From positions 1 to 64,000 of the forward strand of contig NZ_LJHY01000004.1 of the NCBI RefSeq assembly GCF_001295795.1: a stretch of 64,000 nt of DNA. Direction: 5' to 3'. Of the stretch, positions 1 to 7,901 are shown piece by piece. The translations under genes and the position numbers were made by a program. The notes under the pieces were generated by a model, which ran no database searches, was not told the origin of the DNA, and saw nothing but the letters and a program-made list of their open reading frames with translations. Source of the stretch: Novosphingobium sp. AAP83 (GTDB taxonomy: Bacteria; Pseudomonadota; Alphaproteobacteria; Sphingomonadales; Sphingomonadaceae). Each line of letters begins with the position of its first letter. Position 1 is the first letter of the stretch.

Positions 1-27
1 CTCTGCCCGGAATCACGAAGAAACGGG

Positions 28-351
28 TCAAACCGCCCGAATTACCGACCGAAACATACCAACGGCGCGGTCGTTATAGCCGAAAAGCAGAGGGAGCAGC
101 CCTCCTCGGACCAATCCGACTCGAACTACCCGGTTTTTGCGGGTGTCCAGCTTCTCGCGCGCGATCGCCGGTTCGATTTCGTCGTGCCGCTCGGCATAGA
201 CCAGCCTTGTCTTGCCAAAGTCCGTCACGTGGATTGAGCCGTCGCCCTCACGATGTTGCCACACGCGGCGGGTCAGATCGGATGTGACGCCAACGTACAT
301 CCCGCCACGATAGCGGTTTGCCATGATGTATACCCAGCCACCCTTTTCCAT
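28..351 (-). CDS. GIY-YIG nuclease superfamily protein, C-terminus abnormal
   Basis: The N-terminal half is a clear GIY-YIG domain of the small stand-alone type. It has GWVYIM near residue 5, then YVGVTSDLTRR and a WQHREG segment, and AIAREK about 60 residues in. In this family the next stretch is normally a Trp-rich K-W-R-W-K region ending near NPDW. Here it is replaced by an unrelated basic, Leu/Gly-rich tail, so the gene is probably frameshifted or recombined after AIAREK. I start at the ATG at 351 because the family begins with this M-x-K-G-G-x-V-Y-I-M pattern; a longer frame reaches 381. Any nuclease activity is inferred from the family, and many such short members have no known role. 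Confidence 0.6.
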   Translation of the reverse strand: MEKGGWVYIMANRYRGGMYVGVTSDLTRRVWQHREGDGSIHVTDFGKTRLVYAERHDEIEPAIAREKLDTRKNRVVRVGLVRGGLLPLLFGYNDRAVGMFRSVIRAV

Positions 352-391
352 CAGGCCGTCATGCCAAAGGTGAGGTGGCAAGGGAAGCCAG

Positions 392-412
392 GCCCCGTGT
401 CAAGCACGGGGC
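392..412. repeat. Short palindromic hairpin (REP-like)
   Basis: Perfect 8-bp arms GCCCCGTG and CACGGGGC are separated by TCAAG. It is a noncoding hairpin between the GIY-YIG gene and the element remnant. Hairpins of this GC-rich kind are common interspersed repeats in sphingomonads, but only this copy is seen here. Confidence 0.5.
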
Positions 413-439
413 GACGGGCGGGTGTTGGATCGGAATTCC

Positions 440-579
440 GGGGACAGTATACCTAATTCCGTGATTGCTTTGCCATGCTGACCTCCATTGCAACCAGCAG
501 GTTGAATCAGATCATTGCCCTAATGGGAATCCCTAATCGATTCCATCAATCTGAAATCGACTCTAAGTATACTGCCCCC
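440..579. mobile_element. Small element remnant with terminal inverted repeats
   Basis: The left end GGGGACAGTATACCTA (440-455) and right end TAAGTATACTGCCCCC (564-579) are near-perfect inverted repeats around about 108 bp with no convincing gene. Positions 442-477 also recur as a direct repeat at 3021-3056 with 4 differences in 36 bases. GGGGACAGTATAC-type ends are, from memory, found around IS200-like/REP-associated transposase genes, so this is probably a deletion derivative or MITE. No transposase is present. Confidence 0.5.
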
Positions 580-606
580 GGGATTGCCATGAATTTGCGC
601 CCTAAC

Positions 607-2379
607 TCATTGCACATATATATGCCCTGGTGGCAATTCATTCAGATGAAAATGATGCATTTTTCGATACAAAATTTCAATATTCTTCGCATAAATCTTA
701 GGATCAAATAATGATGTTACATGATTATTATCTAAAAGCTGGCCCCTGATTTTTTTAATTCTGTTCGAATCCAAAGCAAGTTCAATCGCTATTTTTTCAT
801 ACGATTGTAAATCTTTTGCTATCAACTCGGGTATTCCGGCATTCGTTAACAAGCTTGCCGCAACCCTACTTGCAAATGACTGCCCTTCCATTGTGACCAC
901 TGGAAGCCCCATCCTCAATGCGTCACTACAGGTTGTATGTGCACCGCACGGGAACGTATCAAGAAATATGTCTGCCAAACGGATTCTATTCAAATGATCC
1001 TGTATTGGAACGTTTTCCGCAAATATTAGCCTATTGACATCAATGTTGGCTTCAAAAGCATATTTTTTAAGATTATTTTGAGCTATAGAATTGGTTGCTA
1101 ATAACCAAAGAACGCTACCGTCAACTTCTTTCAAAATTCTCATCCAGGATGCAAAAATGGGCGGAGTTATCTTGTAATTATTATTAAATGAACTAAATAC
1201 AACTCCATGTTTCGGTAAACTAAAATTTGATCTGCAGACAGACTCTGCAAATACATCTCTTCTATAACAGTTGGGTTGATAGCAATCGGGCAAATAAGCT
1301 ATTTTTTCTACGTAAAATTCTTGCTGCTCCTCTTTGATTAGTAATTTATCAGCAACAATGTAATCTATAAAATCGGTACCCATCGTGCCAGGATATCCCA
1401 GAAAATTTACCTGAATTGGTGCCGCACGATCAGCAAAGATCCCGGTTCTTGAATCAGTTGTAAATCCCTTTAGATCAATTGCGATTTCAATTCCAAGATC
1501 GCGCGATAATTTTGCAATTTCTTTGTCAGAATTATTGTTGCATTCAATAAATTGATCGAATGCCTTTCTTGCCCGAGACTGCCAAGCGTCATTGGTAATA
1601 GGTCCAAATGAAAATGCAAAAATTTCAAAATGATCTTTGTCGTGCTTTTCAAGCACGTCTGCCAACAAATGCATCGTGGCATGGTTATGAAAATCTGCAG
1701 AGAAGTAGCCAATTTTAATTCTATGCGATTTATTGATCTTAAATTTTTGATTTTCAACTGCTCTAACATCAAATTTCGCTTTAACATAAATTTGCGATGC
1801 CATTTTTTGAGTGGCAGGGCAGTCAATTAAACTAAGCAAATCGAAAGGATAAATCGCCTTATTATTTTCATCAATTTTTTTCTTAATCGATTCCAATTGA
1901 TTTTCAAAATCAAGCCAATTGGATAGATGCATCTGTAAATGTAATTTTATTCCTAATAAAAATTCTATTTTCGGATCAATATCAAATGCGTACTTATAGC
2001 TCTCATAGGCTTCATCGAGTCTTTTCAATTTTTGGAGAGTAATTCCGCGATTGTAATATGCAGTTGCGTATTTCGCTTCCAATGAAATTGCCTTGTCGTA
2101 ATGGTTTATTGCCTCATCGAGGCGATTTAATTTTTTCAATACATTGCCAAGATTATTCTGTGACTCTGGGTTTTCAGGATTTAATAAAACTGATCTTTTA
2201 AGAAATTGATACGCCTTTAATGCTTCACCAATTTCATAATAAGCGCTGCCGATTAGGCATAAAAAATCAGAATTAAGTTTCATTTTTGGTAAAATTTTTA
2301 AATAAATACCAATGGAATCCTGAACTTTTCCAGATTTATGTAATTGAATTGCTTTTTTTATTAATTTCGAATTACTCAT
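607..2379 (-). CDS. TPR protein with GT41 (O-GlcNAc transferase-like) domain
   Basis: A 590-residue protein. Residues about 30-140 hold three to four TPR repeats (for example NLGNVLKKLNRLDEA and YNRGITLQKLKRLDEA). Residues about 215-575 form a glycosyltransferase family 41 domain, recognised by IGYFSADFHNHAT, IAIDLKGFT, PIQVNFLGYPGTMGTDFIDY and FNNNYKITP. Family members attach sugar from a UDP-sugar to Ser/Thr of proteins; the bacterial substrate here is unknown. A good Shine-Dalgarno (AAAGG) precedes the ATG at 2379. The gene is very AT-rich with A/T-ending codons, unlike every neighbour, and lies between two copies of a 36-bp repeat, so recent acquisition is likely. Confidence 0.85.
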   Translation of the reverse strand: MSNSKLIKKAIQLHKSGKVQDSIGIYLKILPKMKLNSDFLCLIGSAYYEIGEALKAYQFLKRSVLLNPENPESQNNLGNVLKKLNRLDEAINHYDKAISLEAKYATAYYNRGITLQKLKRLDEAYESYKYAFDIDPKIEFLLGIKLHLQMHLSNWLDFENQLESIKKKIDENNKAIYPFDLLSLIDCPATQKMASQIYVKAKFDVRAVENQKFKINKSHRIKIGYFSADFHNHATMHLLADVLEKHDKDHFEIFAFSFGPITNDAWQSRARKAFDQFIECNNNSDKEIAKLSRDLGIEIAIDLKGFTTDSRTGIFADRAAPIQVNFLGYPGTMGTDFIDYIVADKLLIKEEQQEFYVEKIAYLPDCYQPNCYRRDVFAESVCRSNFSLPKHGVVFSSFNNNYKITPPIFASWMRILKEVDGSVLWLLATNSIAQNNLKKYAFEANIDVNRLIFAENVPIQDHLNRIRLADIFLDTFPCGAHTTCSDALRMGLPVVTMEGQSFASRVAASLLTNAGIPELIAKDLQSYEKIAIELALDSNRIKKIRGQLLDNNHVTSLFDPKIYAKNIEILYRKMHHFHLNELPPGHIYVQ

Positions 2380-3020
2380 AATTTCTGCCTTTCGTTAACT
2401 TTGTCTCGATAAAAAGTTATTTGAATAAATTCATGATATCATTGGCTTTCGGTAATTGTATTTGCGCGATTAATTGCGATGAGGGTGTCGTAAAAATATC
2501 AGATTTCACAAAGATGAGGCTTTGTATTTTTCTAAAATTACAGAAACTAAGCAAACATTACCTTACATCCTTCAAGGAACATTCATTCTGACATTTATAA
2601 AGTAAGACTTTATTCAAATCTAACTACGGAAAATACTATCATCGACGTCGTCTTCAATCTTATAATCAAATTTCAAATCACTTTAAATCAAAGATACATT
2701 ATTTTTTTATCGTGTGTCAACGAAGGTATAAAAAGGAGCCTGCTACAGGTTTGAAAGTGGGCCAGTCATTTCAGCCAAAGGCCTCTGATTGTGGCTGGGG
2801 TTGATCGGCGTCGGGTCAGCGGCAGTAGCATAGCGAAAGTCGATTTGCCGTTTCTGATCAGAGCATCTTGCCGCCCTCCTAGTCATTTTGGCGCTTACAT
2901 CTGCTTGCAAGACGTAAGCTGTCACCATTCATCTCGAGGAGGTGGGCATGGTGGGCGTGGCCGTAGGACGTTCGGAGCCGGGGATTCAGAGGACAGCCGG
3001 GATTTCGAGGGGGATTCCGA

Positions 3021-3056
3021 GGACAGTATACTTAATTTCGTGATTGCTATGCGATG
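3021..3056. repeat. Second copy of 36-bp repeat flanking the AT-rich gene
   Basis: Aligns with 442-477 in the same orientation with 4 mismatches. Both copies begin GGACAGTATAC and continue through TGATTGCT. A shorter echo (GATTCAGAGGACAG) lies just upstream near 2984. The two copies bracket about 2.5 kb containing only the TPR/GT41 gene. Confidence 0.6.
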
Positions 3057-3325
3057 CCGCGAAGAGGTTGGTTCGTGCAGAGATCGCAGAGGACGCAAAG
3101 GTTTTTCGCGCAACGACGCCAAGAACTTGCGTAACGTCTAAGCTCTGAAGACAGCACAAACCGCTATCCTACACGCCGCCAAATCCCTACCGTCCATCCC
3201 GCTCCTTGAACCGTTCAAAACTCCGGCAAAGCCCGCCCAAACGCAGCGCATTTCCGCTGCGGGCGCGGGGCAAAACGCCCCCGAAAAGCACACCCCACCG
3301 GCCCCCTGATTTCTTCTCCAGAACA

Positions 3326-3374
3326 GTGTAAACTGTGTAAACTTGTTCAGGTTACGCCGCACCATCCTGAACAA
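3326..3374. promoter_or_regulatory. Doubled GTGTAAAC motif and inverted repeat upstream of purA
   Basis: GTGTAAAC occurs at 3326-3333 and again at 3335-3342. It is followed at once by perfect 9-bp arms TTGTTCAGG (3343-3351) and CCTGAACAA (3366-3374). The arrangement resembles a regulator binding site or an RNA hairpin. No regulator can be assigned, and its link to purA 250 bp downstream is a guess. Confidence 0.25.
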
Positions 3375-3622
3375 ATCCGCCATCCAGACCTTGCGCATAA
3401 CCGATTCCCCAGCCATCCCAGCCTTGCCGAAAGTTGCGCCCCATACGGTATACGTCCGATGAATTGCTTTGCGCGCTGTCACACCCTTGACTTGGAGAGG
3501 CATTCCCCCCTAACGCGCGCTCCGAAATCAGGGTGCCTGCCGCCCGTCCAATCCATCCGTTTCGCCGAGTCCTGTCGAAGGGCGCTACCGGATCCACCTT
3601 GGCAGGGTGGAGGAGTATAAGC

Positions 3623-4912
3623 ATGGCCAATGTAACCGTAATCGGTGCCCAATGGGGCGATGAAGGCAAAGGCAAGATCGTCGACTGGCTTGCCAGCCGC
3701 GCTGATGCCGTCGTCCGTTTTCAGGGCGGCCACAATGCCGGCCACACGCTGGTGGTGGGCGAACAGGTCTATAAGCTATCGCTCCTGCCATCGGGCATCG
3801 TCACCGGCACGCTGTCGATTATCGGCAACGGCGTGGTGCTCGATCCTTGGGCCTTGAAGGCCGAGATCGAGAAGCTGACCGCGCAGGGCGTCGAAATCAA
3901 CGCTGACAACTTCGCGATTGCCGACAATTGCCCGCTGATCCTGCCGCTGCACCGCGATCTGGATGGGTTGCGCGAAACGGCTGCCGGTTCGGGCAAGATC
4001 GGCACCACCGGTCGCGGCATTGGCCCTGCTTATGAAGACAAAGTCGGCCGCCGCGCCATCCGCGTTTGCGATCTGGCGCATCTTGATAAGATGGGCTCGC
4101 AGCTTGATCGCCTCTGCGCGCACCACGATGCGCTGCGCGCAGGCTTCGGCCAGCCCTCGGTGGATCGTGAGGCCCTGATCGCCGAACTGCGCGAAATCGC
4201 ACCTTACGTGCTGCAATTCGCCCAACCAGTATGGAAGCGCCTCAATCAGGTGCGCAAGGCTGGCGCGCGCATCCTGTTCGAAGGCGCACAGGGCGTGCTG
4301 CTCGATGTCGATCACGGCACATATCCCTTCGTCACCTCGTCGAACACCGTGTCGGGCACTGCCGCTTCGGGCTCCGGCCTTGGTCCCAACGCCACCGGTT
4401 TTGTGCTGGGCATCGTCAAGGCCTACACCACCCGTGTCGGCTCCGGCCCTTTCCCCACCGAATTGGAAGATGCCGTCGGCCAGCGCCTAGGCGAACGTGG
4501 CCACGAATTCGGCACCGTCACGGGGCGCAAGCGCCGCTGCGGTTGGTTCGATGCCGTGCTCGTCCGCCAGTCCTGCGCCATCTCGGGCGTCACCGGCATC
4601 GCGCTAACCAAAGTTGATGTGCTTGATGGCATGGAAAAAGTGAAGATCTGCACCGGCTATCGCCTGCGCGGCAAAGTGCTCGACTATTTCCCCAGCCACG
4701 CCGCCGATCAGGCCGAAGTTGAGCCGATCTACGAAGAAATGGACGGTTGGGAAGGCACCACTGCGGGCGCCCGCTCTTGGGCTGACCTGCCCGCGCAGGC
4801 GATCAAATACATCCAGCGCGTGCAGGAATTGATCGAAACACCCGTCGCGCTTGTCTCCACCAGCCCCGAACGCGAAGACACGATCCTCGTCCGCGATCCC
4901 TTCGTAGACTGA
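3623..4912 (+). CDS. purA: Adenylosuccinate synthase
   Basis: Catalyses IMP + aspartate + GTP to adenylosuccinate, the first committed step of AMP synthesis, in the cytoplasm. The 429-residue product has the usual length. It starts [22 protein letters not shown], with the GDEGKGK GTP/IMP loop and conserved [25 protein letters not shown] and [14 protein letters not shown] segments. A longer open frame runs upstream, but the ATG at 3623 has AGGAG at 3611-3615 and gives the family N-terminus. It stands alone; a strong hairpin follows the stop. Confidence 0.97.
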   Translation: MANVTVIGAQWGDEGKGKIVDWLASRADAVVRFQGGHNAGHTLVVGEQVYKLSLLPSGIVTGTLSIIGNGVVLDPWALKAEIEKLTAQGVEINADNFAIADNCPLILPLHRDLDGLRETAAGSGKIGTTGRGIGPAYEDKVGRRAIRVCDLAHLDKMGSQLDRLCAHHDALRAGFGQPSVDREALIAELREIAPYVLQFAQPVWKRLNQVRKAGARILFEGAQGVLLDVDHGTYPFVTSSNTVSGTAASGSGLGPNATGFVLGIVKAYTTRVGSGPFPTELEDAVGQRLGERGHEFGTVTGRKRRCGWFDAVLVRQSCAISGVTGIALTKVDVLDGMEKVKICTGYRLRGKVLDYFPSHAADQAEVEPIYEEMDGWEGTTAGARSWADLPAQAIKYIQRVQELIETPVALVSTSPEREDTILVRDPFVD

Positions 4913-4926
4913 CGCAGGCCCACGAC

Positions 4927-4954
4927 ACCGCCTTTGCCGAGTCGCAAAGGCGGT
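4927..4954 (+). terminator. Hairpin after purA
   Basis: Perfect 11-bp stem, ACCGCCTTTGC paired with GCAAAGGCGGT around a CGAGTC loop, 15 bases after the purA stop. No T-run follows, so it may act as an mRNA-stabilising or weak termination structure. Confidence 0.5.
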
Positions 4955-5189
4955 TGCGCGGCGGCGAAATCTTCGGCCAAGGCACTGCCCATCGCGCGTA
5001 GTACCTTCATTTTGGCCGTTGGATGCACGACACTAACGGATCGGTAAATCCAGCAATGGCGGCCATTTACAGGCGATAGTCTGCCGATGGCGCGCGCTAA
5101 TTGATCCAAAATAGCGGTAAATGGTCTTGACCTGATCCTATTTTGTTCCCCACATGTTCATATACGTAGCGACACTAAGGAACGTAGGT

Positions 5190-6170
5190 ATGGGACAAAC
5201 AGCTACACAGTTTGATTATCCGGCCGATGATGTGGCGCTGTTGCGGCCGCTATCGCCGCTCTCCGTCGCAATTTTTTCTGACCGGGCCTATTTGCGGACC
5301 GAAATGGCCGAAGATGCTGCCGCTGCCGGTTTGCGTGTAACCCGTACATCAGAACTTAACGCGCTGCTGGGTGAGGTCGAACAACCACTCGGTGATCTCG
5401 TGCTGGTCGATTGCCCCGTGATCGAAGGCGCAGAACTGGCGGCGCTAGCGCGGCTGGATATGCGCGCGGCCCGCTCCGGAACGCAGCTTGTCGTCTCCAC
5501 AAGCATGGGTTCGCTCGATGATGTGTTCGGCTGCCTAAATCAGTCTGCCGCGCAAATCCTTGTCAGCCCCAGCCGGGCTGACCGTGTGGTGGCACTGGGC
5601 CGTCTGCTCACCGCCGAAGGGGCGCGGGTGCGCGAATTGTCCGATCATGATCGCATGTCGTTGCTGCGGTTAACCGAACAAGTCTCGCAGATCGCGCAAC
5701 AACTGGAATCGTTGTCAGGACCCGTAGATGACAGTATGGTTGTCAAAGCTTCTGCGTTTAGTTTCGATAGCAATGGTTCACGCGATCCTGCCGCACAACG
5801 GATGACACGCAAAACACGCCCCGCGCTTCCTGATCCACGGTTGGTGCGAAAGGTTATCCGCCAACGCCAACTGCGCGGACGCTTCTTCCAAAGCGATCTG
5901 TTCGCCGATCCCGCGTGGGACATGCTGCTTGATCTCACTGCGGCACGGGTCGAACACAAACGGGTTTCGGTCACCTCGCTATGCCTTGCCTCTGGTGTTC
6001 CGCCCACTACCGCACTGCGCTGGATCAACCAGATGACTGATATGGGCCTGTTCTGCCGTGCTGAGGATGATTCTGACCGCCGCCGCGCTTTCGTGACCCT
6101 GTCTGACAAAGCCTGCGATGGCATGGCGCATTACTTTGCCGAAGTCGAAGGCGCAGCTTTGATGGTCTGA
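5190..6170 (+). CDS. Winged-helix (MarR-like) regulator with degenerate receiver-like N-terminus
   Basis: About 326 residues. The first ~140 residues (SVAIFSDRAYLRTEMAE, DLVLVDCPVIEG) have the alternating beta/alpha pattern of a response-regulator-like fold, but I see no secure phospho-acceptor site. The C-terminal ~100 residues are a winged helix: SLCLASGVPPTTALRWINQM as the recognition-helix region and EDDSDRRRAFVTLS as the wing, typical of MarR-like sphingomonad proteins. I start at the ATG at 5190 (AAGGA at 5177-5181); an alternative start is at 5154. Targets are unknown. The stop codon lies inside the first unit of an 8-bp tandem repeat. Confidence 0.7.
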   Translation: MGQTATQFDYPADDVALLRPLSPLSVAIFSDRAYLRTEMAEDAAAAGLRVTRTSELNALLGEVEQPLGDLVLVDCPVIEGAELAALARLDMRAARSGTQLVVSTSMGSLDDVFGCLNQSAAQILVSPSRADRVVALGRLLTAEGARVRELSDHDRMSLLRLTEQVSQIAQQLESLSGPVDDSMVVKASAFSFDSNGSRDPAAQRMTRKTRPALPDPRLVRKVIRQRQLRGRFFQSDLFADPAWDMLLDLTAARVEHKRVSVTSLCLASGVPPTTALRWINQMTDMGLFCRAEDDSDRRRAFVTLSDKACDGMAHYFAEVEGAALMV

Positions 6171-6193
6171 TGGTCTGATGGTCTGATGGTCTG
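6162..6193. repeat. Four tandem copies of octamer ATGGTCTG
   Basis: Four perfect ATGGTCTG units, followed by a decayed ATCTTCTG, overlap the end of the regulator gene. Its TGA stop spans the end of unit one. Because the first unit always supplies the stop, changes in copy number would alter only the 3' untranslated region. Confidence 0.85.
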
Positions 6194-6240
6194 ATCTTCT
6201 GATTTGTCCCGGTCCGGTCCCCCCCTGCACCGGCCCCTGG

Positions 6241-6277
6241 CGCGCCCGGCCAGCCTTCATGCCGGGCGCGTTTTTTT
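6241..6277 (+). terminator. Rho-independent terminator of the winged-helix gene
   Basis: Perfect 10-bp stem CGCGCCCGGC / GCCGGGCGCG with a 10-nt loop, followed by seven T residues at 6271-6277. Confidence 0.9.
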
Positions 6278-6331
6278 GCGCATGGCAGCCAGAAAAGCAT
6301 CGCCGCGATCAGCTATAAACAGAAGGTCCGA

Positions 6332-7891
6332 TTATTGCGACTGCACCAGCGTATAATTCCACGATACTGAGCCGTTCGCGGGGATCGTCACCGCCCAGAT
6401 CGTGCGGCCATCCTTGCGCGTTACCTTGCCCCCGGCGGGCGCGGTCTTCAGGCCAACGATCTGCTCTCCCGCACCACTGGCAATACGCGCCTCGAACTGC
6501 ACAGGAACTCCACGGGCATTGCGCGCGGTCAGCCGCACTGTTTTCGCACGTTCGGTATCGCTGATAGTCTGCGCCTCCAGCGTCACTTGTGTCGCATTGG
6601 CGAGCATGATCTCCACATCCTCGCCCACCGCACGGTCAGCAAGGCCACCTTCGCCTGATAGCAGTACTGCATCGCCCTGCGGTTCAAACACGGTCACTGG
6701 CCCGCCCGGCAGCGGCAGGCCAAGGCCTTCTTCCTTGCGGTTGCGGGTGCGCAGCATCTGTCGCACGCCATCGGCGCTGTCTTCCCACACCTCGGCGCGA
6801 TAAAGCGCCTCCATCTTCACAGCCTTCTTTAAAGCGAGCGCCACTTGCTTTTGTGAATTCGCCGCGACTGTAACTGGCACGGGCACACGGTAAAGCTTGA
6901 GATCGCCAAGCGCCTCTTGCTTGACTTCAACACGAGCCCTGACCAAGCCGAAGGCGCGTACTTGCGGAGCTGGTGAAAGTTCGTTCATCAAACTGTCGTC
7001 ACCAGTCAATTCAAATACAAGCTGCGCATCAGTTTTCTCTGGTAAGGATGCAGGTGACGCTCGCGTTGCCAATGGCGATGATAGCGAGCACTTCAACACC
7101 AGCGCCCCTCCACTTGGCGCAGTCCCCCGGCCCTTATCTGTCCGATTTACCTTGCCCGCAATCACCGCCGCTTCCGCATTGGCAAAGCTGGTGGAATCGC
7201 TGCTCGCCAACGTCACCCAAGCCGATAAACTAGCAGTCCGGCCATCGGGGTTCATCGTGACCACATAATTGGTCTGCCAATCAAATCCCCACGCCAGATA
7301 CGATAGCGAAACCGTGGCCTTGTGCGCCTGCGCAGCCTCCGTCTCGATCGACAGCGTCGGCCGTGCGGACAAATCCTTCGGAGCCTCCGGATAGATCAAT
7401 TCGTCCTGAAGCCCACCGCAAGTGGCCACTTCAAAGCCCGCCGCCGTCTGAACAATTGCCGCGCCATCCACGCCGGACCGGATCACCGCGCGCTCCTCGC
7501 GCACTCCGCCCGATCCGGGCAAAGTGCGGCGCAAAGTCACAGGCCGCCCGAACATCCGCGCGTAAAGGCTGCGCGGCGATAGCAGATCGGCATCAAGGTT
7601 TTTTTCGCGCACGCCCGATGGCAGGCCGGTAACGATGGCGCTTTCGGGAAACAGCCCCGCCGCCACGCCTTCAAACCGGATCGTCGCCTTGCCCGCCGGA
7701 ATATCCACCGTGCGCTTTTCGGTGATCAGCGCATAACCTTCCAACCAGCTCAGGTTCATCGCGGTATCGCTACCCCGGTTCGGCGCGCGATAGACGCTGA
7801 CAGACACGTTATCGGGTGCAACCGATGTCACCACACCTTGCGCAAAGGCAGGCGCGCTCAACACCAGCGAAAGAGACAGCAAGCGGCGCAC
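6332..7891 (-). CDS. DUF4139 domain protein, secreted (second of pair)
   Basis: About 519 residues with a signal peptide (RRLLSLSLVLSAPAFAQG). It then shows the N-terminal beta-rich region and the DUF4139 body, marked by LSYLAWGFDWQTNYVV and ending in a WNYTLVQ strand. Function is unknown; family members are exported beta-rich proteins. I prefer the GTG at 7891, which puts the signal peptide at the N-terminus and follows a GAGG at good spacing; the frame opens at a TTG at 7918 inside the upstream gene. It is the second gene of a two-gene operon with a paralogue, 10 nt downstream of that gene's stop. Confidence 0.75.
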   Translation of the reverse strand: MRRLLSLSLVLSAPAFAQGVVTSVAPDNVSVSVYRAPNRGSDTAMNLSWLEGYALITEKRTVDIPAGKATIRFEGVAAGLFPESAIVTGLPSGVREKNLDADLLSPRSLYARMFGRPVTLRRTLPGSGGVREERAVIRSGVDGAAIVQTAAGFEVATCGGLQDELIYPEAPKDLSARPTLSIETEAAQAHKATVSLSYLAWGFDWQTNYVVTMNPDGRTASLSAWVTLASSDSTSFANAEAAVIAGKVNRTDKGRGTAPSGGALVLKCSLSSPLATRASPASLPEKTDAQLVFELTGDDSLMNELSPAPQVRAFGLVRARVEVKQEALGDLKLYRVPVPVTVAANSQKQVALALKKAVKMEALYRAEVWEDSADGVRQMLRTRNRKEEGLGLPLPGGPVTVFEPQGDAVLLSGEGGLADRAVGEDVEIMLANATQVTLEAQTISDTERAKTVRLTARNARGVPVQFEARIASGAGEQIVGLKTAPAGGKVTRKDGRTIWAVTIPANGSVSWNYTLVQSQ

Positions 7892-7901
7892 GCCCCGCGC
7901 C

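Larger units (their letters stand above)
2380..3622. other. Long intergenic region, AT-rich left half
   Basis: No supportable gene. Positions 2380-2740 are as AT-rich as the neighbouring TPR gene and probably belong to the same acquired segment. From about 2750 the composition returns to the chromosomal level. Open frames in 2743-3745 show no recognisable family and read like chance frames in GC-rich DNA. The region holds the second repeat copy (3021-3056), a doubled GTGTAAAC motif with an inverted repeat (3326-3374), and the AGGAG ribosome binding site of purA (3611-3615). Confidence 0.6.

Noticed and set aside
2791-3141. Small plus-strand frame upstream of purA, with minus-strand frames around 2743-3503
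   Set aside because: Low-complexity, Arg/Gly/Cys-rich translations overlapping a repeat, with no recognisable family.
4423-5109. Minus-strand frames across the end of purA
   Set aside because: They are shadows of purA codons extended into the hairpin region, without supporting signals.
6162-6193. Short tandem repeats as a possible CRISPR
   Set aside because: Units are contiguous octamers without spacers. No cas genes are present anywhere in the window.
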